From Euborellia annulipes (lineage: Eukaryota; Arthropoda; Insecta; Dermaptera; Anisolabididae): a stretch of DNA of 64,000 bases. The position numbers and the translations under genes are program-made. Each line of letters starts with the position of its first letter. Positions within the stretch are counted from its first letter, which is position 1. The notes beneath the pieces were generated by a model. That model did not search any database and was not told the DNA's origin. It was given only the letters and a program-made list of their open reading frames with translations. Shown piece after piece: positions 1 through 14,738 of this stretch. The DNA is taken from positions 40,232-104,231 of the forward strand of contig JAKCPI010025220.1 in the NCBI GenBank assembly GCA_023213315.1, read 5' to 3'.

Positions 1-445
1 TCACACCAGATTTTTTCAAAATGCAATAAAACTAATTTGTGAATCAGATTTTTTAAATTATTTTTTATAATGTAGATACAATATCTAAAGTTTTGTTTTA
101 CACAGTTTTGAAAATTATGTCAGATAGGTGACGCCTCCTATTGTCCATACACTGAATAAGCCGATTTCTGGCATTTGTCATGTCTCTTACCAGCATATCA
201 GCGGGTTGGCAATTTCTTCCCGGATGTTGGTCTTCAGGTCTTGTAAGGTTCTTGGGCAGTTGTCATAAAAGCGGAATTCTTCTTATTCAATGTATGGACA
301 ATGGGAAGGGGGGGGGGTCACCTACCTGACATGATTTTTCAAAAGTGTGTAAAACAAAACTTTAAAAATTATATCTACAATATAAAAAATAATTTTAAAA
401 ATCTTATTCATAAAGTGGGTTTTATTGCGTTTTGAAAAAAGGAAG
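1..445. repeat. Foldback repeat carrying transposase remnants
   Basis: About 165 bp at 1-165 recur in inverted orientation at about 282-445 (for example CTGTCTGACATAA-like ends and the pair TATTGTCCATACA / TGTATGGACAAT). The spacer holds the transposase fragment. The left edge may be cut by the window. It probably formed from two tail-to-tail copies of one element. Confidence 0.6.
118..272 (-). pseudogene. Degraded C-terminal fragment of a Tc1/mariner-type transposase
   Basis: Minus-strand translation gives NCPRTLQDLKTNIREEIAN, then after a frameshift PADMLVRDMTNARNR and LIQCMDNRRRHLSDII. These match the C-terminal end of DDE transposases common in arthropod genomes. The copy is frameshifted and short, hence dead. 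It lies inside a foldback repeat (next entry). Confidence 0.6.
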
Positions 446-1077
446 TTATTCTGCCTTACTCAATATTTGAATTAGATTCCAAAATTATCATGGGATATTT
501 ATCAATTGGTATAAATTTGAATAAACTTTCACTTGACTGTCTGAGATCCGAACCTACATTTCTTTGCTTTTAAGATTTAAATTGTCTTATCTCTACATCA
601 TGGGGTTGTAATGAGCATTGTCACTAAAAAGATGGCACTTTCTATTGTTAACTTATTTCTAGTAAGTCGCAAAAAAGGGACTTTTGTTGGGGGCTCTTTG
701 GGTGGGGTTAATTATATATAATATTTTAAAAAAAAAAAAAAAAACGCCCCCCCCCCCCCCCCCCCCCCCCCACACAATGTTTACTTACCCAGAGGCAATA
801 TTTATAATTTCACTGACAATTTTCTTCTGCATTTCCAGATATGAGTCTCGAGCTGTACAATATTCACTATTCAATGTTTCTAACTTCGGCGAGCGGAAAC
901 GAATTCCATTTTTATTCGTATCTATAATTCGTAATGACTTGTGAGAATTTAAATCTTTTTCATTCTAAAAAAAAAATGGTTTAATTAATAAAATTCTATT
1001 AAATTAAGCAAAATGTTTTTTAAAATTTTAGATTTAGATAAAAAATTTACCCAGACCTTGCTTCGCTCACCCTAGAT

Positions 1078-1479
1078 CAGGGATCGGCAATCTATTTTAA
1101 GCAGAGAGCCATTTTTCCGTAAATAATTTTGCAAAATCTTACCAAGAGCCGCATCGGACTTTTATAAAAATATTTTTACTAAATAGAATTATTATAACTT
1201 ACTTAAAGAGATTAAAATATATGTTCAATTAAAAAAAAACTTAAGTGTGTTGGAATGAAAAGTCTTATATAATTACGCACTTTATTTTAACATAAGTCTA
1301 ATCAATTTCAAACCTATCATATTTAAAAGTCTTTTTGAAAAAAATATTTTTACTTTAATAAATGAAATTTCCATTTGTTTCAAGAAAATTAAAATATATA
1401 TTTTGGACAGGCTCAAGAGCCACACAATTTGTATAAAAGAGCCGCATGCTGCTCGCAAGCCGCGGGTTGCCGACCCCTG
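1078..1479. mobile_element. hAT-type miniature element (402 bp) with target duplication
   Basis: Ends are CAGGGATCGGCAA and TTGCCGACCCCTG, the common hAT terminal CAGGGGTCGGCAA. They are flanked by 8-bp duplications CCCTAGAT / TCCTAGAT (one mismatch). The AGAGCC...GAGCCGCATGCTGCTCGC subterminal sequence is typical. Non-coding. It lies downstream, in MSH2 sense, of the last visible exon. Confidence 0.8.
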
Positions 1480-1676
1480 TCCTAGATAGTTTATATTATT
1501 TTAAAAATAATATTAATTTCAACATACAAACTGATTTTCCCACTTTGGTGACATCTGAGTTGTAGGCTCTTATAAAATTTAACAGATCCAAGAGCTACCT
1601 TTATAAGGGTAAGACTGTAGGCTATTTATTATTATTATAATTATTAATATTAAAATATATTTTAAAATCATAATAC

Positions 1677-4600
1677 CTTAAGAGTAACTCGCATATAATA
1701 TCCTAGCTGAAGCACGTTTTCCAATTTGAGAGGAATTCCTGTATCTTCGCTAACTCGATCAGATTCTTTCTGTATTTTCTCCTCTAACTGATTCATTTCT
1801 CCTCGTAATTCTATTTAAAAAAATATAATATATTAATATATCAAAAAAAATATTTATCTAATTATTTTGAATACCTTTAAGATCTTCATCAAAATCTGGT
1901 TTGACCATAAACTCGGCCCCACTTCCGCCTTGTTCAATTAATTCTAAATCTAATGTTGAAACAATCATCTCTTCGAAACGTTTCATGTCATCTGTATGTT
2001 CTTTCAAAGGTTTCAAAAACATATCACGAATCGTGGCATTTTCAAGCGACTCCAAGGTTTCTATTAATTGAGGGAAACGTTTAATCGATTGATAAACTCT
2101 AAAAGAAAAATGTTTGATAATTCAAAAGAAATGTTTTTGTTTTTTTTTTAACATCACATTAACATTTACTCAAGAGAGAAGTTGCTGTTGATGCTACAAT
2201 GAGCGTCACAATTAAGTCCCCACCTGTTAGCTAAACGTAAAATCTGATAAAGATGATTTTATTTTACCTTTTCAAATTTATAATTATTTCCCCATTTAAC
2301 ATAATCTATACCATATACTTAAGGCTCTAGCTATCAGGTGGGGACTTAATTGTGGCGATCACTGTACTAAGTTGGGAAAGGGCAAGTACAGGAGCAGCAA
2401 AGAAATTTTTAGTTACAAGCAAAAACAAAAAAAAAATAACATTGTGTGGTTTTATGAAACCACGATGAAAGTGAAACTTTTTTCGGATCGTATGCGTTTA
2501 ACTGAAAATTTTCAGAAAATTATTCAATTAAGGGTATTAAAATCGCGTTTTTAATCTTAATTTAATAATTGGAAAATGGGAATGATTTTGGGAAATCAAA
2601 AGAGGCATGTTAAAAACTGAGAAAAATATTTATTTAGTATTTGAATCATTTTAAATTATATTTTATCAATTTAAAAATTCAATAATTAAATCTCACAATT
2701 ATTTTTTTTATAATTCATCATATATATTAAATATCAAATTTCCTATTTTTGTCGTCACGGCTTGTGACGTCATAATTTGTAGCGTCATGGCCTTTGACGT
2801 CTTTGACGGCTTGTAACGCGACATGCTGATAGAGAAACGAAAAAATTTGTGTCGATCAAAATAAAGTTTCACTTTAAAAAATAAATAAAATACTATTGAT
2901 AGAATTTCTAAATAATCTCAGAATGATTATTCCCCCTTTAGGTTTTAATAATTATTTGTACTAGAGTTAAAGGATAAATATAATAAAGTCGGGCTTTAAT
3001 TTGAAGTTTTGGCAGCGTCTACTCCTCTCTTCTGATGAAATCTATTTGTCTTTCTCGACCTCGATCTCCCCTTCTATTTATCTATTTGCTATTTAATAAA
3101 AATATTGTCAAAAATTTAAAAAAAAAGAAATAAGAAATGAATACCTATAACAATCCTGAAGTGTAGCTTTAGCACGCATTAGTCTTCGAGCAAAAGCTTG
3201 GAGGTCGGGCATTTTTTTTAAATGTTCATCTTGAATATCTTGACGAATTCGTTGAGATGAGACCAGAGTCGCAACTATGTCGTATCTCTCCTTCAAAGAA
3301 CTCATATCTCGAAGTGGTTGCTATTTTAAATATAAAACGATAAAAACTATAAAAAAGATCCAAAGAAAAAGAGAATATTTGACTTTATTTAAAGAATAAT
3401 TAGAAGATAGGTGTTGGACAGTATCACTTTCAAAACTTGAAAGAAGATAAGCGTAATGAAGGAAATGGGTGAAGTCAAGTATCCCATGGAACAATGTGTT
3501 TTTCTGATATTTTATTAAACGCAGCTTCAAGAACATATACCTCTAGGAAATAAAAAATTAATACAGTCGACTCTTGATAACTCGAAATTCAAGGAACCAC
3601 AAGAAATATTAGAAATATTGAATTTTTGAATTATCAAGAGGAAAGAAAAAAATTCGAATTATTAAGAGTTTTTACTACATTTTTGAAAAGATATATAAGC
3701 TTAAATTAATTTTATACATAGCCTAAAGAAAAAAAGTAGCCCTTGGGCCATGGCTCGGTTGTAGAGTTTCCGCCTCTTGTGCAAGGAGATCAAGGGATCG
3801 CATCCCGGATCATGCGACAAAAATTTATTTCATTTGAATTGGCTACCAATCAAATGAAATAAATAGAAACGGGGTCTAAATGGCCTCAGATGCCGTAAAA
3901 GACCTTAAATAAAATTTAAAAAAAAAGCAAAATAAGGAGTAAACGTGGCTAGGATAAATTCGAATTATAGAGAGAGTAAGTGGCCTAGTTCGAATTAGAG
4001 AACGTTCTCTCCCTCTCTTGTTTCCAAAGATATTTCGAATTATCGAGCGTATCTAAATATTCAATACGCAGATTTACCGAAGTTTACAGTTAGAGTTCAG
4101 ATTATCGAAAAATTCGAATTATTGAGGTTCGAATTATCGAGAGTCGACTGTATATGAAAAGGGAGTAGTCAACTTTCTGTAGAGTAATTTCGTTTTAATT
4201 CTTTTTTTTCTTTAATCCCGATTTGCAGATGAATATTATAGAAGTAAGTCGGTTGGGCAAATAGCGGGAAGAGAAGAATGTCATAGCGAGAGTTTCTAAC
4301 TCTGAATGAAGATTGCCATTCATTTATTGATCATTTTAATAAGTATTTATTTAAAAAATTCATATAAAAAAGAAACAGCTTTCAAATTTTATAGTATTTA
4401 AATATTTAAGATGTCGATGATTCAGCGGCAGGTTTTTTTAAGTCCCTAAATCTTCCACTGCGGATCAAAATCTCCTTCAACGTCTCAGGGTTAAATGTTA
4501 TGCTAGTTTTATTTTGTGAAAATTTCTTTATTTGTTAAATTACCTTGAGCCATTGGCTGATGAGTCGATGACCAGGTTGAGTTCTGCATCTATCGAGTAA

Positions 4601-7600
4601 CCCAAGGACACTGTTTGTGGGCGAAGCACGTGTCTGAGCGCCTTCAACGATTGGAGGCAAAAGGGTGAGAGCGGCAAGGGCTGCAGAATCCAGATGAACG
4701 AACCGAGAGAACTCAAGACGCTCCAGTCTAAAGTGACCGTGGTTTGATGAATCCTTTGATAACTAAACAAGTTTAAAAATAAATATATATATAGATTATT
4801 ATAATTTTTTATGGTATCCTTGACATTTATCATTTAAGGTGAAGTTTTTCCTTAAAACAAAACAAAATAAGAGAAAGTAAAAAATGGAAATCCCGAAATC
4901 AAATTTAAATTAGGTTGTTCAATTTATTAAGGAAAGTTTTGTAAAATCTTAAATAACAGAATCTGAAAATTAAAATAAATGATTTTTTACAACATCCGAA
5001 TGAAATCACCCAAGTGAAATGAAAGTCTCCAAAAATTGATTTTCCAACAGGGATGATGTAGGCTTTTAATTTATTAATGATTTTTCCTAAAAATTTTGAA
5101 ATGTTAATCATAAAAAAACCTTGGCATTTGTGGTTTCCATATAATAACCCAATCATATTCTTTAGAATAAATATCAAATATGTTTCTCATTTTTCTCCTT
5201 TTTGAAATATTTCCATCAGACAGGAAATATAGGCTGAGGCATAATAAAAAGCGATTTGTAAAAGGCTGTTAAGAAAAAACACTTCATTAAAAAAAAATAT
5301 TTTATATCATAATCTTAAAATACATGAAAAAGCCTTTTCTGCAATAGTAAAACATGGGTATTTTTTGAAGGTAACTCCGGTAAGATGGCGTCCGTATAAT
5401 TGTTCTTCAATTGTTCGAGAAGGGTTATCTTGATAAACTTTGGTTTTCAGATAACCTCACAAGAAAAAGTCACATGGTGTGAGGTCCGGTGAACGAGAGG
5501 GCCATGCAATAGCCCCATTTCGGGAGATCCCAGGAAGTTGTTCAAATCCCACTGGCAATGCTGTGTCAGTACTGTGACAGTCGTACGGCTGGAGGAATGT
5601 GTGCGTCTAAACGGACGCCATCTTACCGGAGTTATCTTCAAAAAATAACCGATGATTTACTATTGCAAAAAATGGTTTTTCATGTATTTTATGATTATGA
5701 TAAAAAAATTTTTTAACGAAGTGTTTTTACTTAACAGTATTTTAAAAATCGGCCTTTATTATTTCTTTGATCCATATAACTACGATTTGGAAGATATTGT
5801 ATATTTTTTCCTCTTTGTTTGGAATATTTGGGCGTTTTAGGGTCCCAAGACCAACCCAGGCAAAATTTGTTTGTATATAAATGAGTATTTGGAGGTAAAA
5901 GTGCATATTTTGCATTTTATATTAAATGAATGGGGGAGGTGATGCATTCCAGGCTCCTGGTTCGAGTTCAGGAGGCATCAAATATACCCACAGAATATTA
6001 AAATAAATATAAGTAGTAAAAAGTAAAAGTACGTATTGTATATTTTTGATGTGAAAAAATCAAGTCTCCATAAAAAGACAAATAATTGTTATTAGTCATA
6101 CAATTATTGTATTCAAACGAAGATAAAACTTTCAAACAAAAACATTAGATAACCATTGGTTATAAATAAAATTGATTTACGATTCATTTGTGAACTCTGA
6201 TTCGCGATAAATTGATAAAAAGAAATTTAAAATATTTAAGAGCAGATAGGTAGAAAATGTATAATTTTAAAAAGTTCAAATTTTAAATAATAGAAAAGAG
6301 GATCGGATAGTAGGTATCGCCGTGTAGTTATAAATTGTTTGCAAAATAATATCAATATCAATCTGTGACATTATTCGTATGTTGAGTCAAATTATCAAAT
6401 TTTTCTTAAATTAAAAAAAAAACAATTTTCACTTATTTTTTAATTAATTTAAGCAGAAATTTTTACTTTCTCTTATCTATATATATGTTAATATATAGAG
6501 AGAGAAAGTATTGGATTCATGTCAAAAATTCGATGTCGAGATTTTGATGGATATACACGTTTTGAGGTCCCCTGAATCCAAAAAAGTGGTTTTCGCGACA
6601 TGGTTTGTCTGTCTGTGTAACTGTGTGTCTGTGGACAAAATATTTCAAGTACGAAAAGATCTAGGAGGTTGAAATTTTATATTTAACTCCCCTGGGGCGT
6701 AACACGAAGCTTTTGAACAAAACCGGCCGAAAGTACTAGTACTTTATAGATGTACTTTTTTCAGATTTTTTCGATTTTCTCAAAATTCGCGTAACGATTA
6801 GAAAGTTGTGTGCTGTGCGACCAGACAAACCAGATTTTTGAATTTTAAAATAAATAAAAATTGAAAAATTTCAATTAAATCTTCAAATCTATTTTCAAAT
6901 AAAATTAACATTACAAATTCTTTCTTTTGTTATCTCTAATGGAAAAAATTTTATATCAAAACTACAAATTGATGATTTAAAATAATCTGAGACCGATAGT
7001 CTTTTTTAATGATATAATCACATTATTATTTTTTGATTCTAGCTTTATAATGAGTTAAATCTAAGAATTTCAATGAAAATAGACAAGAAAAAAAGGCTAC
7101 AAGGTTAAAGTTCAATGCGTCTGTTCTTGTGCAATATTAGTTTTATATTTCTTGGAAAGTAATATGCAAAACGGAAAGGGAAGGGGAAGAGGGTATGGTT
7201 TGGTGAGGCGACGACGGTTTTACTTTTAATCATCAGAACGGAAACAGTGGTCAGAAATAGACATTGTAATAAAAGGAAGAGATGGATGGCATATTTTCAC
7301 TCACTCGTTATGGCTGAATCACAAGTGGAAATTAAATAATCAATATATATTAAAAATTCTGGTGTGACTGGTCGCACAGCACACAACTTTCTCTTATCTT
7401 CGGTAATCCAAAGTTGTGTTCTGTGCTTGTCACACCAGATTTTTCGTGTTGAAATATGTTTAGTTTCCGCCGATATAATAGAATTCAAGATGTAAAATTT
7501 AAAAGTATGGGAAAATATTTATATTTTGTTAGCATAGCAACCATTTCTCCTATATTTTCTATGGAGTACAAGAGTAAAATGGTCTTCAAAAGATTTCAAT

Positions 7601-10600
7601 GGCAAAATGAGAATATACATTTGAAAGAGCATCTAAAAAATAGTTAATTTTTGAATTTTAATCGTTGGAGCGAATTTTGAGAAAATCGAAAAAAACTGAA
7701 AAAGTACTATAAGTACTATTTGGCCGATTTTGTTCAAAAGCATCGTGTCACGTCCCAGGGGGCTACTTTATTTAAATATAAAATTAAACCCTCATAGCTC
7801 TTTTCGTTCTTGAGATATTTTGTTCACAGACACACACACAGACAGACCATGTTGCGAAAACCACTTTTGGGACTTTCTCTTTTTTGGATTCAGGGGACCT
7901 CAAAACGTGATGATCCATCAAAATCTCGACATCGAATTTTTGACATGATTCCAATACTTTCTCTCTATATATTTCATAATATTGGACCATTTTACGCATT
8001 AGTGTATCAAACGCCAAAAAATTAAAAATTGAATTAAGCACGGAATATTGTTTCAAATGCTATAATAAATAGTATTTTTTATGAAATATGTCCTAAAAAA
8101 TTTATATTTAATGTTACTTGCACAATTGACAAGAAAAATTATATATAATCCAATGAAAACAAAAAACTTTAATGTTAATTTTCTCAAAACTCGGTAGCTG
8201 GCGCTTGACACACTAATGCGTAACAGGGTCCATATAGGGTAAGAGAAAATCGATTAGCGAAGGTAAAAGAAAGTTGTGCTATGCGACCAGCCACACCAGA
8301 TTTTTATAAGTGTAGAGAGTAAAGTGGATTTAGGGGTCTCTTAAAAAATAATCTTCCAGTGATGTGAAGATCAAATAATAACAAAGCATGCTCCACAAAA
8401 ACTTTTATTTGAAGATTTGTTATTACTTGTCATAATTATAAGGATTATAAGATTTTGTTGAACTTATAAACATAGATTTGAATATATATATATATACGAT
8501 AGTTCCAAATAGTCCGAGTATTCAGTAGAAACGATTAATTAAAGAATTTAATTTTAAAATAAAAAAAAATAAATTTTTACCTCTAGATAATTGATAAGAG
8601 CAGCTAAACAATCAGAGCCGTAGTTTAAAGCCAATTCAGGGAGTGTTTCCGCTGCAGGTTTTTGTCCTTCTTCAAACTCAAGTAATCGATTTAAATCTTG
8701 TATAAATCCAATATCCCGGCCGCCAGTGAAATCTGATTTTTTACATACTGTTACAAGTATTTGTGATGTTCGTTCTAAAATACGTGAAACTTCACTTTGA
8801 TCAGCCTGAGAAAAAAAATATTTAAAAGTTAATAAACAATTAAAATGTCTTATAATGTACAGTATGTAATTCGCTTCTGAAGATGACACATATGGTGTCG
8901 AAATACGTATAAAGTGTTAATATCAAATTAATATATTATTGAAACAGAAAACCTTGTGAATTTAATTCTCCTATTAAAACATAATGTTTCAACTAGAGCC
9001 AACGGTTACCAGTTTAAAATTAATCTTACAATAGGATGGAAGAAAGAAAACAGCAACATAAGGAATGGATTTACATTATATAGACCTAGTAATTTAGATA
9101 TATTGGCCAGGCGTTAAGCCATAATATAATGGTATATACTGAATATAAATTTTTATATGATATAAAGATATTCCTCATAATTTTAATAAAAAAAGAGGAA
9201 ATCAGCCTGAGGCTCTTTTATTGTTAAATTCAATAGACATGTTAATACTTTTTCTTATGATTTCGCTATTTTCTTTCACCCACCTTTTCATATGCAGCCA
9301 GCATTAACTTAACACTAGCATAAAATATCTAATAAATATTGAATACTTTGAAATCTTTTCTTTTTTCACAATTTTATAAAGTAGGATCATGTCTAATACG
9401 ATAAGCAGGGAACTCGAAATCAGAGTTCCAAAACTACTCGAGTTCAAATTATCCAACATATACTCTCTCCTAGGAGAATACGAGTTGGATTGCAACGTTA
9501 GATCGCTAATCCGCAACTTATCTGATTATTTTCAAATATATATGTTATTCAAATTTAAATTTTCACATTCAGGTAAGGGAGACTAAACAGGTAGTATTCT
9601 TAAACAGCCATCAGTATCATAAACATCAAACGGAAGTCTGGATAAGATAAAATTACCTGAAGGACGAGACATTCGCGAGGTGAAAGGTGAACAGCTAAGG
9701 TTTGTAAGATGGCCAAATGGCCATCATCTGGAAATTCTCCAACTCTAAGACTTCGTTTCCCAAGATCTGCTACGGCGACTCCAAGAATTCTTTGTCCAGC
9801 ATTATCTTTTCCAAGTTTAATTGACATAATCTAAAAATTTAAAAAATTATTCGAAATCAAATGAGGGAAATTAAAAATAATAATATTATAATAACCTCTG
9901 TTCCAGGCACTAAATCAGAGCCGGTGTTTCCAAAAAGAACATCTTCAAATTGGCCTATATTTCCAGGGGAGGCGAAATATTCGACCTCCCACCTCGGTTG
10001 GGAGGAACTTTTTGATGAGTTTGTATATACTTCTATTCTATAGTTACGGACAAGTAACAAATCTCGAGCAAATCTTTCAAAATGGTTGCGAGAGAGACTA
10101 ATGGATTCAAGAGAATCAGGTCCATCTTTAAAATAGATTTTGATAATTAGTAAATGAAAAAGTATAATTAATAAAATAATATTCTCAAGTAACCTTTTCC
10201 AATTCTTTTTACGGCGCTAGTTGTATTGAAGAGGACTTTGGAAGCAAGAAGAGCGTCTTCTCCGTGGCATGTGTAGAAATCACTTCGTTCAAAAACGCGC
10301 ACCGTTGTTGGAGGTTTCTAAAAAATACAGAAAACAATTCTTAAGCAAAATTAAATATTCCTAATTCTCAATATATTTATTTGCAAGTTTTCATAATTTT
10401 AGAGTATCATAAAATAAGTAATTTTCAATTAGTGTAGAAGATAAAGGAGGAAAAGGTTCTTTATTTAATTCAGCAGATCGCTTAACAAATTTTTTGTATT
10501 TTCTTAGATTTTCCTTGTTCGTCGCTAAGTTGTTTGCTTCGACTCAAATTTTTTTGATAACAGTCTAATTGAAAAATATTATTTAGCGGAATATGAATAA

Positions 10601-13600
10601 ATAAAAATTTTTGTCTAACATTTTCATATCAAGTAATAAGAAATAATCAAAAAGATAATTAATAAATAATTTAAAGGGGAAATTTATTGATATTCAATGT
10701 GGTATAAGAGGAATAAAATGTTTTGATTATGATAGCAGAATGTGATCTAATTAAAAAGATTTTCACAAATTTTGATAAGAAATTTCATAAAGTGATGTCA
10801 GAGTTTAATTTTTTGAACCAACTTAAAAAATTCTTTAAGAATGAATGGCTAACGGGAAATTTTATAGCAAAAGGTTTATTCTTAGAAAAATTAAATAGTC
10901 AACGATGAATAAAAAAAAGATGCCCCCTGACCTGACCTTATGAGATACCAGCAGCAATGACACATATTCTGTAGAAAAATTGGGCTAAATATAATAATGT
11001 CCTTATTTTTTTATTTTGATTAATGTTAGTTTTAAAAACATTTTAAATGTGTGATCTGATTTAAGAGTCAAAGATTTTTTTAAAAAAGTTAAAAATTGAT
11101 TTTAATTAGTTACCGGTCTTTGTGAAAATAGTTGTTTGTATATGGTCGTAAGGAAAATCAAATATTAATTCTAAGGAGTCGGCTAAAAAATAAATACTTC
11201 TGCGTACCGTTTATTTGTAAATATTTCGATCCCAGTGATATGGAATCATCCTCAGCACAATCAACAGATGTTTTGCAAACCGTTACTTTCTCCCATCCAA
11301 AATGACAAATGAAAATCGAAAAAATACTGAAAAAGTGCATCAGTAAAGTACTAGTACTCTTGCTCGATTTTGTTCAAAAGCTTCGAGTCAGGTCCCATGA
11401 GGGTGCCTAACTTTAATTTAAAATTTCAACCTCCTAGCTCTTTTCGTTCTTGAGATACAGGGGGGTATATAAGGGGGGGGGCGGGGGGGCCCCCCCCCCC
11501 CCCCCCCAAACCCCCAAAAAAACAAAAAAAAATAAAGAAATACACACACACCACAAAAAAAACCTTTCAAAAAAAAAAAAACTTTATTTTTAAAAAAAAA
11601 AAAAAAAATTTAAAAAATTTTTATAATTAAAAAAATTTTTTACTTCCCCCCCCCCCCCAAAAAAAAAAAAAAATCCCCCCCTTGAGATATTTTGTTCACA
11701 GACAGACAGACTGATACACACACACACACAGGCCGACCATGTCGCGAAAACCACTTTTTTTGGATTCAAGGGCCTCAAAACGTATATATCCATCAAAATC
11801 TCGACATCGAATTTTTGCCCTGAATCCAATACTTTCTCTCACTATATATTAACATATATATATAGAGGTAAGAGAAAGTAAAAATAATATTTTGATGTGT
11901 TGATATACATGATTATATATATATATATATGCATGGGTGTCTGTGTGATTAGTTTTTTGTTTTTCTTTTGACTTGTGCCAGTTCTCACGTTGTAACATGT
12001 TATTTTTGCAGATCTGATGATGGTCATTTGAGTGACCGAAACTGGTGGTATATGTGCACACAGTCATCAAATGAATAAAATCCTCAAAAATGAAAAATAA
12101 TTATGTTTTTTATTGAAATATTGCTTGAAGAACCTGCTATCCTTTAAGGAGTAATCTTCTGATCCATACTTACATCAACCTCAGATTATTCAAGAACCGA
12201 ATAGGTCAGATACTGGTAAAAGGAACAGGAGATAAAGGAGAAAAATGATTGTTGATTTGGAGGGAGATGATAATTACAGAGGGATAAAGAGATGAGTCCA
12301 GGAAAAGAGGTATTGCAGGAAGAATAACCACTAACGGAACTGTGTAAAGCAGAATATTTATGTTAAATAATTTCCAAAAAGCCCATGACCCGTGGCTCAG
12401 AAAGAAAACATTAGCTTCTCGAGTCTAGGGTCCCGGGTTCGCTTCCTGTCCCAAGAGAGAAAAATTTATTTCATTTGAATTGGCTACTAATCATTTGAAA
12501 TAAATAGGGTTGGGTAGGCCCTGAATGATCTTAGATGCCGAAAAAGACCTTAAGCAAAAATTTAAAAAAAAAAAATGGTAATTTTAATTTTTTTTGTTTT
12601 GATACCATTGTAATTCTAAATTATTTTTGGATTTTTGGTCAATATAAAAGGGAGTGGTCATAGATATATGTATTTAGATATTTTTAAATATTGAATAATA
12701 TATTTATTTATTTAAATTTTGACCGTGTTGATCAACTTGTGGTTTCGGAAGTGGGAAATTTTTTTTTCCTCAAGGATGTGGTTGTCTATATAAGCTTATA
12801 AAGTAAAGAAAAAATGGCAGGAGGCGAAAAATACAAAAAATGAAAAATCTAATCAAAAATTACACCGGGTTATTAATTAATTAATAATTAGGAATTTAAT
12901 TTTTGTAAGAAAGATTAGAACGAATTGTGTTAGGGGTTATATTGCATATAAGAAAGAGTACGGAGAGTGAAATAGAAAGAGATTTGAAAGAAAAGAAAAA
13001 GCGAGATAGGAAGGGAAGTTGAAGAGGGGGATCGTAGTCATCGTCATCGACCCCGGTCGCCAAAGGCTTACAAGTAAATCTAAGTAGTGTGAGCGGAGAT
13101 TGTTCGAGAGTATCAGTTGCTGCTTCTACCTCTGTCTCTATACACGTATGTATTTATTCAAAATATAATCTACATATTCGCGCCTAATTTTTTTTTTACG
13201 GACCGGCTGATAATTAGTTCTACTTAAATTATTTACCCAACAATCTTACTGGAAAAATGGAATCATTTTAAGAGTTATAAAGTGTTTTAAAACCATTAAG
13301 TGATAAAAGTGTGGACGCAAAGTTTTTTAAGGAATATTTTTTTTTATTTAAGGTCTTTTTCGGCATCTGAGGTCATTTAGACCCCGTCTCTATTTATTTC
13401 GATTCAATTGAAATAAATTCTTCGCCTGGAACGGGATGCGAATCCTTGACCTTTGGCACCAGAATTAAGGGATAATTAATCCCTAAAGTAGAATTTAAAT
13501 TTAAATTATAGCTATAAGCAGTGATTCCCAAACTATGAGCCGAGGCTCTAATACTGGGAAGTCAAGAAAATATTCCATTATTAGACAGATTAGACAGACC

Positions 13601-14706
13601 AATATTTTGACTTTGGGAGCGGAAAAATTTCTATATATATATAAAGGGGGAAATTTAATTTTTTGGCTACATCTGCTCCCTTCCTTTTGTATAAATCAAA
13701 AGCTACGTACTTTAGTGGTTATAAAGGAATTTAATTTTTTATTTTTTAGTTTCATCAAAGATGATATTTCTACTAAGTTTACTAATTATGAGCGCAACGG
13801 CGGCTCCATATGGAGGATATCAGCAGCAACATGAATATCCATCAGAGGTAGGTGAAAAAATATTTTTTGCATTTACTATTTTATATGTTTATTGAAAAGA
13901 TTAATTAATAATCGGCTCCAAATGATCTAATTATGACAAAATTTATTTATTTTTTTAATATATATATTAAAAGGTGTAAAATTGAATAAAATTTTAAGTT
14001 ATAGAGAATATTGGATGTTAAAATTATGAAGGAAGTTTAGGAAAGAACTTTCATCTTTTTTGTCACAATTCCCGCAATCACTTGAAAATTACAAATTTAG
14101 ATGAAGACACTGTTTAAGAAAATATCGTTGGGATTTTTCTTAGCTTTTTTCCTGATACTGTATCGAGGATAAGTAGCGCTTGGGTAAACAAATGAATTAT
14201 AGTATTAAAAATTTTTGAATAAATCAATCTTCTCATGAACTCACACATCAAGATGGAAACTACAAAGTGCACGAGATAATAAACTTACGGGGGATGTGGG
14301 AGGGGGAGGGGGAGACGAACCCGTACAATTATCCGAGGCGCTAAAATTTAGGGTCCCATGAGTCCAAAAAAGTCGCAACATGACCTATCTCTCTGTGAAC
14401 AAAATATCTCAAGAACGAAGAGCTAGAAAGTTGAAATTTTATATTTAAGTTAGGGCCCCCTGGGACGTGACACGAAGCTTTTGAATAAAATCGGCCAAAG
14501 ACTACTAGTACTTTGCTGATGGACTTTTTCAGTTTTTTTGATTTTCTCGAAATTCGCTCCAACATAAATCAATAATTTTTTTAGATGCTCTTTAAACTTT
14601 ATATTCTCATTTTGCTCTCAAAATTGTTTGAAGACACTTTACTTTTGTACTTCATAGGAAAATGGTAGTCAGTAACAAAATATAAATATGGTAGATTAAT
14701 GAGATG

Positions 14707-14738
<32 letters not shown>

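Noticed and set aside
1858..2055. Independent small minus-strand genes at 1858, 3108, 8554, 9600 and 9857
   Set aside because: Each is an exon of MSH2 with intron sequence read through at its ends.
4540..4833. 97-codon minus frame at MSH2 exon 7
   Set aside because: It is the wrong frame of a real exon; the correct frame reads [19 protein letters not shown].
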